Assembly: GCA_032622095.1 (NCBI GenBank)
Contig: CP136067.1
Location: forward strand, 51,869,899-51,933,898
Reading direction: 5' to 3'
Source of the DNA: Siphonodentalium dalli
Lineage: Eukaryota; Mollusca; Scaphopoda; Gadilida; Siphonodentaliidae
DNA length: 64,000 nucleotides
Shown here: one piece after another, positions 1 through 11,963 of the stretch
Numbering within the stretch: the first letter of the stretch is position 1
Layout of the letters: the number at the start of each line of letters is the position of its first letter
Translations under genes and position numbers: made by a program
The notes under the pieces: model-generated
The model's database searches: none
What the model saw: the letters and a program-made list of their open reading frames with translations, nothing else
Told to the model about the DNA's origin: nothing

Positions 1-61
1 ACTTGCGTATATACGGGTATTGGTTGCAAGTTTTATTTATGGGTGAACGAAAACCGCGTGC

Positions 62-600
62 AGACAGGGGGGGGGGGGGTGAACAAAAAAATCCGGCACG
101 TATGCCGGGGTGGGTGGGTGGTCAAAGCCACCAACAAGCAAATTCCCTGCTTGTTTTTTAGTGTTTTGGCAATGATTGGGCTTCAAAACCACTTTGAATG
201 AGAGAAATAATGTAATTCTAACTGTAAACTGACTGCAGGCAGTTATCGTGTTGTATTTTGTTGCAAATTTTGAAATCCAAGATGGCCGCTGGCAGCCATG
301 TTTTTTTGGCCGAATGACCTCAAAATGACTCATTCCTATTTACATGTCCATGTTAACATCCATGATAAATAGTATGCACAAAAATTCATATACAGCTGTT
401 TACAGTGAATTTCCCCCCGCAAATCTCTGTTTTAGTGTTAAAAGGGGGGGGGTGGGTGTCAAAAAATGGTCGGAAAAAACTGCCGAAAACGGAAAAAAAT
501 TTGGCGGTGGGGGTGGGTGGGTACAAAAAATGATCGAAAGGGAAAAAATGCCATACGTGCCTGAAATTTTTTTCCGACCCCCCCCCCCCCCCCCGGTACA
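62..600. repeat. Element with homopolymer-capped inverted ends
   Basis: A run of G at about 67-79 followed by a GAACAAAAAAATCCGGCACG-type end faces its imperfect reverse complement at about 551-597, which ends in a 16-C run. The interior is non-coding. The G-rich segment 480-545 (GGCGGTGGGGGTGGGTGGG) recurs at 1547-1613. This looks like a small foldback or MITE element; no transposase is present. Confidence 0.5.
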
Positions 601-734
601 GATGTATAAATGTCGCCGGGAATTCACTCCACTATAGCTGCAGATATAAACTACAACACGAATCAGGTTGAGTATATGGATCCACGCTTAATGGGATTAT
701 ACATCCAGCAAGTCTGGAAATCTAAACTGCGCCT

Positions 735-990
735 GTCATTTGCAGAATGGGGTCCCCAGAGGGTGAATTATTTAGTGATACTATCCCGCACAGCGGGCTA
801 TAATCACCAAATTCACGGGGACCTCATTCTGCTTAGGCCTCTTCTTCTGGTAAGTATCTATAGTCTCAAATTAACATTGTTTTTGTTACTTTTTCTCATC
901 TGGGAAGTTTCTATATCCCTAATTTGCAGAAGGTAAAATGCGTAATCGAGTCGACTACTGTGAACATCACCAACTTTAACATAAACTATA
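735..990 (-). repeat. GGTCCCC foldback MITE, copy 1
   Basis: Positions 742-832 form a foldback whose arms read GCAGAATGGGGTCCCC and its complement GGGGACCTCATTCTGC. The sequence that follows, to about 990, is the reverse complement of 36040-36300 in the tandem unit, so this is an inverted copy of the same family. No protein is encoded; ORFs here are chance. Confidence 0.6.
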
Positions 991-1500
991 TACAATATTC
1001 AACGACCTCCCGACTAATATACATGACGTCTTATTCAGACCGGTATTCTCAAATATATATACTCTGGCTACACCAGTATAGAGATTATACTGCACCCGTT
1101 CAAAACCGGAAACTTTATGATATTCCAAGCTGCTCTTACGGGGAACTTTATATTTTATATATTTACACACTAAGTGTTGTCATCACTAAATCCAGCATTC
1201 TGATTGGTCGGCGCCCACGTGGCTAGTTGCAGTTATTTCTCGGTGAATGCGTAACGCCTCATAACACCGAGCTAATAACACCGTCGATACGTCATTAGGT
1301 TTGGAAAGACGAACGCGTAATGCTTTGGGCGCATTTTGACTCGCGCAGGATTGACTTAATACATCATCGGGTTTCAACATGAAGAGAAATTGTTCCTATT
1401 AACTTTTGCCAAGGGTGCTATTGGGTATTTTGGGCTGATCTTGTCACGATACACTTTTCGATTTAAATATATTTACAAAAGCGGCTTTTTCGCTAAATGT
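991..1500. other. Non-coding stretch, nothing recognised
   Basis: AT-rich sequence with a short internal repetition around 1225-1290 (TAACACCG motifs). No splice-bounded open frame and no recognisable element. Confidence 0.4.
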
Positions 1501-1690
1501 ATATAAATATAAGGATTAACTGTCATGTGGACTGTTTTATGGAGAAAACTGCCGAAAACGGAAAAAAATTTGGCGGTGGGGGTGGGTGGGTACAAAAAAT
1601 GATCGAAAGGGAAGTTATGTCCACTTACCTCACCGTTACATCTCCATAAAAACAGTCCACATGACAGTTAATCCTTATTTGTATTTATAA
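1501..1690. repeat. Foldback with G-rich insert
   Basis: About 45 bp at 1501-1545 (ATAAGGATTAACTGTCATGT...) is repeated in inverted orientation at 1646-1690. The loop carries a near copy of the G-rich segment seen at 480-545. The arms are nearly perfect, so the hairpin is young or under selection. Confidence 0.6.
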
Positions 1691-3320
1691 CAGATTACAA
1701 TAAATTATTCTCACTTCCATTATCACTTCAATTTAATCCACGTGTGCCTGTGTGTGCGGGAATACAAATACTTCCTTGTCGAGACAGGGTTTTTACGACA
1801 ATAAGGTAGTATACTTTAATCATAAGCTTTCAATCCATGGAATATATTGTAAAACAATTAGCTGCCACAACTTTGGCATTTAGGTTATTTCTCGATAACT
1901 AAATTTCTTGATTACTTTCCCGCTACACAAATGACAGCAGCGCCGAGTGACCACCTCTATACCGCATGCCTAAAAATGTACATGTAAACTATTCGATGCT
2001 TCGTACTATTTAACGTGAAATTTCGGTTTTGCATCATAATTCCTTATGGTGTGACTGTATTGGCATTAACCGTTCACTTTAAATAGTGGAGATGCAATAT
2101 TGCTCCCCGATTTGCTTCTTTTGACGTGCACTATTTAACCACCCCTCCAAAAGGCTATCTTGCCTCTCAACAGGAGGGTTAGCAGCCGAAGAACAATTTG
2201 TCCCTCAACGGGTGTCAAGTGCATCCCTGTCGAAGAACACAATTTGTTACTCGGTGGGGTGGGGGGGGGGTCAAGTACCTCTCTGTCGAAGAACAATTAG
2301 TATACTAGACGGTAATATTCAGTGCACAAGTAACCAAACAAATGAACAAGATGGAACATTTTGCAAAGAAATGAAACACTGAAATTAAAACTAACAAGGG
2401 TTTGTGCCACCGCGGTCGAATACCAATCCCAATTGCCACTGCAGCTGTCCAGTGCCACGCGATGCGTGATCAGTTGTTATTCCGTCGATATTAATATTGT
2501 CGTATATTATTTATTTATTGCTATTGCAATTGGGAGAAGATGTCACTGTATATAGGTGGAAACACTTTTTACCTCGCCCCTTTCGCTCAGATACGACATG
2601 CATTGATAAAATAAATATCAAACTTGATGTTAAATGGGCATAAGACCTTCGCATGAAATGGGTAAATGGGCAAACAGTATAACAGTCTGTAAAAACATAA
2701 CTAATAAGAAGAACATGAAGATATGAATAAATTAACTTTGTCCTGATAATAATTATTAAAAGTTCTCCAATAACGATATTTCACGTATTGAAACCATTGT
2801 TATGTAAACAAAATGTTACAGTCAGTTCTCAACGGACATCTGAAATCACGTATATAGTAAGTTCACATATTTCAGTCTGAATATTATTTTCAAAATATTT
2901 GTTCAATATGCTTTGACCTTTTACAATGTTTAATGTAAAGTTTTGATTAAACTTTGGTATCTTATTGAACTAACTTGACATTGATCGCAATTCGGGAATG
3001 CCACTGTAATAGTAATGTTTATACATAACAGTTAGTTATTTCAATATGCGAAATTTATCTCGTTATAACAGGTTATAAAGAGAGTTATTTTAATATTGAA
3101 AATTAGAAGAAAATACTTGTTGATGATAGTTGTTTTACATATATAATCAGCCTCATCATTTATTGACGGAACGAGTCACTCTGACTCAAACTAATCGCGT
3201 ATATTCATATAAAACATTTACATTAATATTCGTCATAATAATTGCCAGTATACATCTAGGTTGGTCGTTAATAAAATGCATTTTGAGTTCAAAAGCTGCT
3301 AATCCGTTAATAACTTAACA
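1691..3320. other. Non-coding, with small GAAGAACAA tandem repeat
   Basis: No supported gene. At 2185-2300 a 40-55 bp unit containing GAAGAACAATTTGT and GTCAAGTGCATCCCTGTC is present about three times with variation. The remainder is AT-rich sequence in which I see nothing. Confidence 0.4.
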
Positions 3321-5107
3321 AGTAGTAAGATGGGTCTCGTTGACTTCAATCGTAAAATTGGGCATAAGTGTATTCTGAGTATGTTAGTACTATAGTACTA
3401 TATATTTGAGAGTCGTTGATAAAAATGGGCGTAAGTATATTTGCAGTGTCATTGATAAAATTGGGCATAAGTATATTTTGAGTATGATAGTGTTATAGTA
3501 TATTTCAAAGTCATTGTTAAAATTGGGCTTGGGTATATTTTAACTAATAAGTTGGTTCGTCGTGTATATATACGTGTGAAGTTGTTTTTGTGTGTGTGAA
3601 GAATACTGTATTTTGACCAATTATATATTTACGATTAAATGGCTGAAGCATCAACCAAATAATCTCAGCTTAATTCACCTGGCTTAGCCAAATTATTTCG
3701 TAAAGCTTCAGACAGGCTTTGAGGGGATGGATTAGATTTACCACCATCTGATTTGCTTTGATAAATCAAATACTTATACATCGAATTTACTACCATCAAA
3801 ACTACAGACACCACCATATTATTTTTGTGAATTTAATACAAGATTCAGACAAAATGTTTCGCAAAGGTTTATACAGGCTTTGGGGATGGATTAGATTTAC
3901 CACCATCTGATTTGCTTTGACAATGTGGGGAGGTGACATACATTTGATAACCATTGTCCAATCTATTATACACATGATATCTCCCAACCAGATGTTGTCC
4001 AAACACATGTGGTCAGACTTCATGAATAATTATTTCTTTATAATCATTTAATCATGATTTGAATTCTTAACAATATTATTCATGCGTGGAACCTACCCCC
4101 TTATTTGTTTGCTGAATATTCATGGTGACAGCAGTTTGCATTGTGACCTGTAATAATATATACACAATGAACCAACTTTATAGTTAAAATATACCCAAGC
4201 CCAATTTTAACAATGACGTTGAAATAAACTATAACACTATCATAATCAAAATATACTTATGCCCAATTTTGTCAATGACACTCCAAATATGCTTACGCCC
4301 ATTTTTATCAACGACTCTCAAATATATAGTACTAGCCGATGAGCCCGACGTTGTCCGGGCTATTCAAAAACCAAATTTCAAGTCGATAGCTCTACCCAGC
4401 CCGACGTTGTCCGGGCTATTCAAAAAGATACATTCACATAGCAAACTTCAAGTCGATAGCTCTACCCGTTTCCGAGATCTGGTCTGCGCGTGCGCGAAGC
4501 TGGCGTCGCACGGGCTCGGCGACCCGATAAAATTCGTATCCGGGGCAAGATACATTCACATACCAAATTTCAAGTTGATAGCTCCACCCGTTTCCTAGAT
4601 CTGGTCTGCGCGTGCGCGAAGCTGGTGTCGCACGGGCTCGGCGACCCGATAAAATTCGTACACGGGGCAAGATACATTCACATACCAAATTTCAAGTCGA
4701 TAGCTCCACCGTTTCCGAGATCCCGTCTGCATTATTGTTCCCGTATATCTCTCTGCAGATGCTAATAACGTTGAATGATAAACAAACGCTCTTTATAGCG
4801 ATGCATCAAAAACAAACGCTCATTAAATTATCACTTGATTAACCACCGCAGTGCCGTTTTTGTGACTGAGAGTGGAGAACGGGTGGTCTGAGCTTCTCCA
4901 AAACGCGACGCCGACGGTGTCCGTGGAATTTTACCTTTGGATAGGAAGTTTGGTCTCGATCGGTCAACCCGTTTTCGATTCTATAAAGGACAGACAGACA
5001 GACAAACAGAGGTCTTCAAAATATATATGAGACTATAGTACTAACATACTCAGAATACTCTTATGCCCAATTTTACGATTGAAGTCAACGAGACCCATCT
5101 TACTACT
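3321..5107. mobile_element. Long foldback element with about 240-bp arms
   Basis: The left arm runs from AGTAGTAAGATGGG at 3321 to about 3560. The right arm is its reverse complement, from about 4165 to CCCATCTTACTACT at 5107. The right arm is split at 4334 by a copy of the 122-bp-repeat element. Inside, an 80-bp segment (GGATGGATTAGATTTACCAC core) occurs twice, at 3722 and 3885. TTAA lies just outside both ends. No transposase ORF is visible, so the element is non-autonomous. Confidence 0.65.
4334..5033 (+). mobile_element. 122-bp-repeat element inserted in foldback arm
   Basis: Begins AGCCGATGAGCCCGACG and ends in a CAGACAGACAAACAGAGGTC tail followed by an AAAATATATATGAGACTA-type end. It contains two to three 122-bp units (GTCGATAGCTCCACCCG core). 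It interrupts the TATAGTACTA sequence of the host foldback. Same family as the array at 6387-8752. ORFs reading through it are repeat artefacts. Confidence 0.6.
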
Positions 5108-5371
5108 TTAATATTGAAAATAAAAATTATTTTCAATGCGGAAGTTTGCCTCTGGTGCTTGTTTTCTTTTATTGCCAGTTCCTTGCGAAGTATTTACTGG
5201 CTTGTCAAGCGTTTCTTAGGATATTCCTATGTAGATCTTTTTGTTGCTTGGCAGTTCAGATTTCTCGCGGTTGTATTTGATTGCTTCGTGCATGTATATA
5301 TACTTGTATTAAACGTTTCGTTTTTCACATGAATCCAATTCAAAGGCCTTACGTCCCTTTAATATATTCAG

Positions 5372-5611
5372 ATATAGTAAAGCCATGGCGCATGCCAAAG
5401 TCGTGTTCAGCAAATGGTACGAAGAACGACATGACTTCCCTGGAGCAGGGTGAAACATTCGGCGAAATGATGAATAAGACAAAAGAAACAACGAATAACT
5501 TATGCAAGAACATCTGTGAATCATATGGACAGACTCTTAAGAAACGTATGAGTAACGCAGTGGCGAACGAAAGAAATTGCACCACAGCAGAACAAAGGCG
5601 CCAAATGGCAG
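5372..5611 (+). CDS. Candidate internal exon, secreted-type protein, phase 1-1
   Basis: I do not recognise the product. A pyrimidine/AT tract and TATATTCAG end at 5371. The exon is open for 240 nt and ends G|GTATGAG. It enters and leaves in phase 1. It codes for about 80 residues with four cysteines (PKSC, LCKNIC, NCTT) and many polar and charged residues. Its phase fits the next candidate exon at 11814-11963. Together they may be the 5' part of the gene that contains the C-type lectin exons downstream, which are also phase 1. Seen: open frame and splice-like borders. Inferred: that it is transcribed and joined to the others. Confidence 0.4.
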
Positions 5612-5753
5612 GTATGAGGACATGTTTTGAGTATATATTTCTCAATCTCTGAACAAAAGTAGGTTTATACTATATCCATTCATGATTTAATGTCAATTTT
5701 CGGGGGACTATACGGTATAACGATGGGAATTTTTTTATTTGCTCTATATATAT

Positions 5754-6386
5754 ATACTAGCAGGTGGACCCGACTTCGTCCGGGTTGTTTCCCCTCTGCT
5801 TTTCTGCGAATTGCGCGATTTGACCTTGAATTGTCCATTTTGAAGGTCAAGGTCAGGTGGGGTCACGATTTGACCCGTCCAAAACACTGCCCGGACAAAA
5901 GTACCCGACAAAAGTACCCGTCGAAATCCATCCGGTTTTACCCGATTTGACCTCGAATTGATCATTTTGAAGGGCAATGTCAGGTCGGGGTCTTGATTTG
6001 ATCCGTCCAAAACACTCAGTGGACAAAAGTAACCATACATATCAAATTTCGTCGAAATCCCATCAAAATTCGCGATTTGACCTTGAATTGACCAGATTTC
6101 AAGGTCAATGTCATGTCGTACGTGCTAACGAATAGGCTTACGACACTCCCCATACGAAATTATCCCTAGACACTAATTTTCATCGAAATCCCGCGATACT
6201 CGGGCGTTTGACCTTGAAATGACCCGATTTCAAGATCAAGATCACGTCGCACGGGCAAATTAATAGGCCCATGCCACTCCCCGGCCGAATAAACCCCACA
6301 TACCAAGTTTCATCGAAATCGGCTGGGCCGTTTTCGAGTTCATCGCGAACACACACACACACACAGATTTCCCAAAATATATAATA
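5754..6386 (+). repeat. CTAGCAGGTGGACCCGAC repeat, copy 1
   Basis: Starts after an AT microsatellite with CTAGCAGGTGGACCCGACTT. It contains repeated GATTTGACCTTGAATTG and CAAAACACT phrases and ends in a CA microsatellite followed by AGATTTCCCAAAATATATA. Related inverted copies lie at 46862-47640 and 60193-60971. It is a non-coding dispersed element whose class I cannot establish. Confidence 0.55.
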
Positions 6387-8752
6387 GACTAGCCGATGAG
6401 CCCGACGTTGTCCGGGCTATTCAAAAACCAAATTTAAAGTCGATAGCTCTACCCAGCCCGACGTTGTCCGGGCTATTCAAAAACCAAATTTCAAGTCGAT
6501 AGCTCGTATCCGGGGCAAGATACATTCACATAGCAAATTTCAAGTCGATAGCTCCACCCGTTTCCGAGATCTCGTCTGCGCATGCGCTACACGGGCGTCG
6601 TACGGGCTCGCCAATACGACAACGACGACCGCCTGGTCAAACTACACACATGTACCAAGTTTCGTCCCGATCGGTCGAGAATCGTAGATTTGTATAAATG
6701 ACATACAGACATACAGACAAACATACAGACAGACAAACGGGGGTCTTCGAAATATTTATGAGACTAGCCGATGAGCCCGACGTTGTCCGGGCTATTCAAA
6801 AACCAAACTTCAAGTCGATAGCTCCACCCGTTTCCGATATCTGGTCTGCGCATGCGCAAAGCTGTGTCGCACGGGCTCGGCGACCCGATAAAATTCGTAT
6901 CCGGGGCAAGATACATTCACATAGCAAATTTCAAGTCGATAGCTCCACCCGTTTCCGAGATCTCGTCTGCGCATGCGCGAAGCTAGCGTCGCACGGGCTC
7001 GGCGACCCGATAAAATTCGTATCCGGGGCAAGATACATTCACATAGCAAATTTCAAGTCGATAGCTCCACCCGTTTCCGAGATCTCGTCTGCGCATGCGC
7101 GAAGCTGGCGTCGCACGGGCTCGGCGACCCGATAAAATTCGTATCCGGGGCAAGATACATTCACATACCAAATTTCAAGTCGATAGCTCCACCCGTTTCC
7201 GATATCTCGTCTGCGCATGCGCGAAGCTGGCGTCGCACGGGCTCGGCGACCCGATAAAATTCGTATCCGGGGCAAGATACATTCACATAGCAAATTTCAA
7301 GTCGATAGCTCCACCCGTTTCCGAGATATCGTCTGCGCATGCGCGAAGCGGGCGCCGCACTGGCTCGCCAATACGGCAACGATAACCGCTTGGTCAAACT
7401 ACACACACGTACCAAGTTTCGTCCCGATCGGTCGAGAATCGTAGATTTGTATAAATGACATACAGACAGAAAAACAGAGGTCTTCAAAATATATAGTATA
7501 GACTAGCCGATGAGCCCGACGTTGTCCGGGCTATTCAAAAACCAAATTTCAAGTCGATAGCTCCACCCGTTTCCGAGATCTTGTCTGCGCATGCGCGAAG
7601 CTGGCGTCGCACGGGCTCGGCGACCCGATAAAATTCGTATCCGGGGCAAGATACATTCACATAGCAAGTTTCAAGTCGATAGCTCCACCCGTTTCCGAGA
7701 TCTGGTCTGCGCATGCGCGAAGCTGGCGTCGCACGGGCTCGGCGACCCGATAAAATTCGTATCCGGGGCAAGATACATTCACATAGCAAATTTCAAGTCG
7801 ATAGCTCCACCCGTTTCCGAGATCTCGTCTGCGCATGCGCGAAGCTGGTGTCGCACGGGCTCGGCGACCCGATAAAATTCGTATCCGGGGCAAGATACAT
7901 CCACATAGCAAATTTCAAGTCGATAGCTCCACCCGTTTCCGATATCTCGTCTGCGCATGCGCGAAGCGGGCGCCGCACGGGCTCGCCAATACGACAACAT
8001 TCACCGCCTGGTCAAACTACACACACGTACCAAGTTTCGTCCCGATCGGTCGAGAATCGTAGATTTGTATAAATGACAGACAGACAGACAAACATACATA
8101 CAGACAGAGGTCTTCAAAATATATATGAGACTAGCCGATGAGCCCGACGTTGTCCGGGCTATTCAAAAACCAAATGTCAAGTCGATAGCTCCACCCGTTT
8201 CCGATATCTGGTCTGCGCATGCGCGAAGCTGGCGTCGCACGGGCTCGGCGACCCGATAAAATTCGTATCCGGGGCAAGATACATTCACATACCAAATTTC
8301 AAGTCGATAGCTCCACCCGTTTCCGAGATCTCGTCTGCAGTATTGTTCCCGTATATCTCTCTGCAGATGCTAATAACGTTGAATGGTAAACAAACGCTCT
8401 TTATAGCGATACGTCAAAAACAAACGCTCATTAAATTATCACTTGATTAACCACCGCAGTGCCGTTTTTTGTGACTGAGAATGGAGAACGGGTGCTCTGA
8501 GCTCTCCAAAACGCGACGCCGACGGTGTCCGTGTGATTTTACCCTTGGATAGGAAGTTTGGTCTCGATCGGTCAACCCGTTTTCGATTATATAAAGGACA
8601 TACATACAGACAGACAGAGGTCTTCAAAATATATATGAGACTACACACACGTACCAAGTTTCGCCCCGATCGGTCGAGAATCGTAGATTTGTATAAATGA
8701 CATACAGACATACAGACAAACAGACAGAGGTCTTCAAAATATATATGAGATT
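6387..8752 (+). repeat. Nested tandem array of 122-bp units
   Basis: At least four head-to-tail modules start GACTAGCCGATGAGCCCGAC (6387, 6762, 7500, 8128). Each ends with a GACAGACAGACAAACAGAGG-type tail and AAAATATATATGA. Inside, a 122-bp unit repeats one to four times; its core includes the palindrome GCGCATGCGC and GGCTCGGCGACCCGATAAAA. Long ORFs on both strands at 122-bp spacing are by-products of the array. The head-to-tail arrangement of complete modules would suit a rolling-circle-type non-autonomous element, but that is inference. Confidence 0.7.
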
Positions 8753-8899
8753 AACAGGACCCCTTAATCAGGAGTGATAACCCGTCCAAATAAATATAAA
8801 CGGGTTATTCCCATCCACCCGACAGCCAGCAGTTACATAATTAACAAGCCACGATACGATTTTATTAGCTAAAGTTATCATGAATATTATGATGTTTAA

Positions 8900-9393
8900 A
8901 GGCACGTGAGGCCTTAGTTGTCGAAAATATTCATATTTGTTCCAATCACCGTAAACAGAAAAACATTAAAACGCATACAGTTTCGTCCATATATACCATG
9001 ACCATCGCGTAAACAGCATGTTATCATACAGACCTACTATATTTTACGTAAGCAAGAGCCTGATTGTGTTACAGAAGACAGCACGATGCTACTGGCTAAT
9101 CACACACAAATGGCATAAACGCTCTTTATTAGTTCCATATCAGGAATTCACCAACAAAGAACGCTCTTTATGTTTACCATCATAATATAAACAAACACCA
9201 GAAAAGTAACTTTTTATGCTTTTGTTTACATAACAATGGTGAAACGTATGACCATAACACACTGTTTATGCGATATTTCTTATTTGTATACGGACAAAGT
9301 CTGTCTACATTTTTATGTTCTTTCTGTTTGTGGCGGTTTTTTACGGGTGGAAATATTTTCACATGATACCCACCGCCAAGGCCAACCGTACCT
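8900..9393 (-). mobile_element. 494-bp MITE (family 1), copy a
   Basis: Flanked by TTAA at 8896-8899 and 9394-9397. The ends read AGGCACGTGAGGCC and, on the other side, GGCCAACCGTACCT, so the inverted ends start AGGYACG. It is an inverted copy of the elements at 13460-13953 and 31977-32470, with the same length of 494 bp. It carries two CGCTCTTT motifs (9120, 9162). Non-coding. Confidence 0.75.
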
Positions 9394-9464
9394 TTAAGCT
9401 GTATAATACAGAATATGGTAATACATAAAATACGTGACGCATATGCGAGTTGTGGGAGGGGTGG

Positions 9465-9720
9465 GAGTAGCTATGTACTTTCAGTGGGAATTGTGGCGTG
9501 GTGTTATGGTGGTTCTAATGAGGTTTCCTTTAGCAGAATTGGCGAAATCTAGAGTAAAGCCGCATGAAAATTACTAGGGGTGGGTGTTGTATCATAGGGG
9601 TAGTGTGGGGGATTGTGGTTCAATGAAGTTTCATTTTGACATCAGGGGCAAAATCTAGAGTGGTACCACATGAGAAGGGGTGTATCCATAGGGAGTGTTG
9701 GGGTATATAATATGCCCATA
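9465..9720 (+). promoter_or_regulatory. Tandem repeat and TATA box upstream of GC-rich ORF
   Basis: A roughly 95-bp segment occurs twice (9518-9610 and 9616-9700; shared AAATCTAGAGT core). A TATATAATATG box follows at about 9709. It precedes the ORF at 9903 by about 190 bp. Promoter function is inferred from position. Confidence 0.35.
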
Positions 9721-9902
9721 TTGTAGGATTGCTCAGCTCTCTGGCAGCAAGTGGAGCGAACAAGTCAGATTTTATTTGGCTCTATTAGTTCCTTGCATTG
9801 TCAGAGCGTCGGTACGAGTGATTTGAGCGGTCTGTAACCTTAATTGGAAGCAACCGCCCTCGTGCTGATGCCGGCGAGTGAGACGGTTTTGGATTAGGCT
9901 TA

Positions 9903-10595
9903 GTGCGACGGACAATGGAGCTAATCCCTGACGCCGCGTTAGCAGCGATAGAGAGATCTCAAATTGCGGATATTGTTAGCTGGAATCTCCAGTCTAACAG
10001 AGGCTATTTGACTCTATGCGTTGAATTCAGGACGGGAGATGCTGGAAACCAGAGATCTTCCACCTGGAGCAAGACCAAGACCAGCCGTACCATGAAAGAG
10101 GAGCCTCCTAAGAAAAAGACACCAGCTCGAAGGAGAAGGGCCGCAGCCAGACGGGCGAAATGGAAGAAGAAGATGGGGGCGACCGTTGATCGACCGGTCA
10201 CCCCTCCCCGTGTGGTTCAGCCATCCAGTGTCACAGCCGGTAGGCCGGAGTTGTCTGAGAGACGCCCAGACGACCCGGCCTGCATGGAGACAGGTGACAT
10301 CAGACCAGCTAGCAGGGACTCCGTAGATCTGCCGGAGGTCCCTGCTGTCGGCACAGAGACGAGCGGAGACAGGGACGCGGATACCACCCCCGATGTCCCT
10401 GCCGCCAGTTTCGACGTGGAGATGGAAACACCACCCAGCCTTTCTCCACCAGGGGCGGATAGCACCATCTCCGCCCCTCCGACGCCGAGGTATGACGTGA
10501 AGCCGGCGTCGCCAACACCAGATCAGGTCGACCAAGAGCGTGATGTAGCTATGTACTTTCAGTGGCGATTCGTGAACACCACGCAGCAGGAATGA
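9903..10595 (+). CDS. GC-rich retroelement-like (gag/ORF1-type) protein
   Basis: 230 codons at much higher GC than the flanks. The first 45 residues look folded (WNLQSNRGYLTLCVEF). A strongly basic patch follows (PPKKKTPARRRRAAARRAK) and then a Pro/Ser/Asp-rich low-complexity half. This layout resembles gag-like or ORF1-like proteins of invertebrate retroelements and their relics; I cannot name the family. The stop overlaps the next ATG as ATGA at 10592-10595. The phrase AGCTATGTACTTTCAGTGG at its end also occurs upstream at 9469, which hints at a repeat structure. The first ATG at 9915 is the likely start, since position 9903 is not ATG. Confidence 0.35.
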   Translation: MRRTMELIPDAALAAIERSQIADIVSWNLQSNRGYLTLCVEFRTGDAGNQRSSTWSKTKTSRTMKEEPPKKKTPARRRRAAARRAKWKKKMGATVDRPVTPPRVVQPSSVTAGRPELSERRPDDPACMETGDIRPASRDSVDLPEVPAVGTETSGDRDADTTPDVPAASFDVEMETPPSLSPPGADSTISAPPTPRYDVKPASPTPDQVDQERDVAMYFQWRFVNTTQQE

Positions 10596-11023
10596 AATAT
10601 CCAATCACCAACCGCGATTTCTTCCTGATGAGGGATCACCATATTTACAGAGGACCTGACGAGCTGGACCCTGCAATAGGCATCTACAAAATTGAAGGAG
10701 AGAATGTACTCTGTTCTAAACACCCTCCTCGACGGGGAAAGCAGGAAAAAACAGAAGAAAAATCCAGTTCCGACTCAGACACAGCCACAGCATCAACAAC
10801 AGCAATAACAAACCGACGAAAAAAGAAAGCCAACAAGACTAAAAAAAAAAAAAATAGATCATTTTCATTTTCATCTCACCAATCTCATGTTAATGTAAAA
10901 CCATTACATGTATCCTCATTAAATTTCAAGTGGGTTGTAGGAGAGGGGTTCCGCCCCTTTCAAATCTTCCCGGGAAAGTTTCACAAACCCCCCATAGTAG
11001 GGATTGCTCAGCTTGGCCCATAG
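10592..11023 (+). CDS. Small basic/serine-rich ORF following the gag-like ORF
   Basis: 143 residues starting in an ATGA overlap with the preceding ORF. The N-terminal 60 residues look structured (YPITNRDFFLMRDHHIYRG). They are followed by a Lys/Ser/Thr-rich stretch with a poly-K run coded by a long A tract. The 3' part contains AGGGATTGCTCAGCT, which also occurs at 9726. Either the second half of the same retroelement relic or a chance extension; function unknown. Confidence 0.25.
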   Translation: MKYPITNRDFFLMRDHHIYRGPDELDPAIGIYKIEGENVLCSKHPPRRGKQEKTEEKSSSDSDTATASTTAITNRRKKKANKTKKKKNRSFSFSSHQSHVNVKPLHVSSLNFKWVVGEGFRPFQIFPGKFHKPPIVGIAQLGP

Positions 11024-11813
11024 TTATAGTCCATATCAACTTAAGAGAATGTTTGTTCCCACTTGCCCGGCAGTGTTGAGCACCGTTGCGAGGTTGTTGT
11101 TTCAATCGCAATTTACATTTCCCCTATATATCGCGGTTACATATATAAACTCACGGCTCAACCTTGATATGCTATCACTGAGTTTGTTCACTATATATGA
11201 ATTGTGGTCAGTAACGACTAGCCAGTGTGTTATATACATGTATGATGAAATATTTCTCATTTTAAATCATCTCATTTCAGCATGGTTATAATTTATGCGC
11301 AAGTAAATTTGCGTTACATTACGAATGGTAGAGGTGGTAAATATCTTATGCTGTTATTTGTTTGTTTAGAACCCAAACACCTTGTTCGTAGTTGCATTTT
11401 TCATTATACTTCAATGCGTCTTTTTGGGTTACAGAATGCTCGTATACATATATAGGAAGCTAGTTAATAATATATGTATCGACCTATTTCTATATGCCTG
11501 GACAAATTCAAAAAAAATTCAAAAGTGAATAACATTATTTGTATTTTGGAGCGCAAACCGCCATATTTTAAAAATAAATACATATGTAACATTAATGTTA
11601 GTATAGAATTGTGTAACTAGATAACGCTCTTTATCAAATATCCTCTATGCGACAAAGAATATAGGCAAAATAATGTGACCATAATACACTCTTTGAGTAT
11701 AAGACAAAGCATGTGCCTTATTTCATTCACATAATTATATTAATAACCCATTCCAAACCTACATGTAGATATAATAATTATATGAGACAAACGCTATTTA
11801 AGTAATGTTTTAG
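11024..11813. other. Non-coding, nothing recognised
   Basis: AT-rich sequence. One TAACGCTCTTTATC motif at 11623 matches the AAAGAGCG motif found elsewhere. No element borders or exons are visible. Confidence 0.4.
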
Positions 11814-11963
11814 CTTTCCATCGCTGGTTCCCATCCGAATATATACAAGATGATAGACTTCATCCAAAAGAGCAAGCCTACCAGGAAGCCATGCTGATCA
11901 TTCAGCTAAGTGCTGGTGGTCGACTTATGCCGGAAGATATACAGGAAAATCGGCAATTAACTG
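11814..11963 (+). CDS. Candidate internal exon, phase 1-1
   Basis: Acceptor TAATGTTTTAG at 11813, donor G|GTACAT after 11963. The 150 nt are open, entering with two bases and leaving with one (phase 1-1). The product is a helix-like peptide (WFPSEYIQDDRLHPKEQ; AMLIIQLSAGGRL) with no match I recognise. The phase agrees with the upstream exon 5372-5611 and the lectin exon at 30630. Its codon-like composition differs from the surrounding AT-rich DNA. I consider an exon likely; membership in the lectin gene is inference. Confidence 0.45.

Noticed and set aside
4269-8072. Many ORFs of 75-145 codons on both strands
   Set aside because: They recur every 122 bp and translate the tandem unit in several frames; no frame is favoured.
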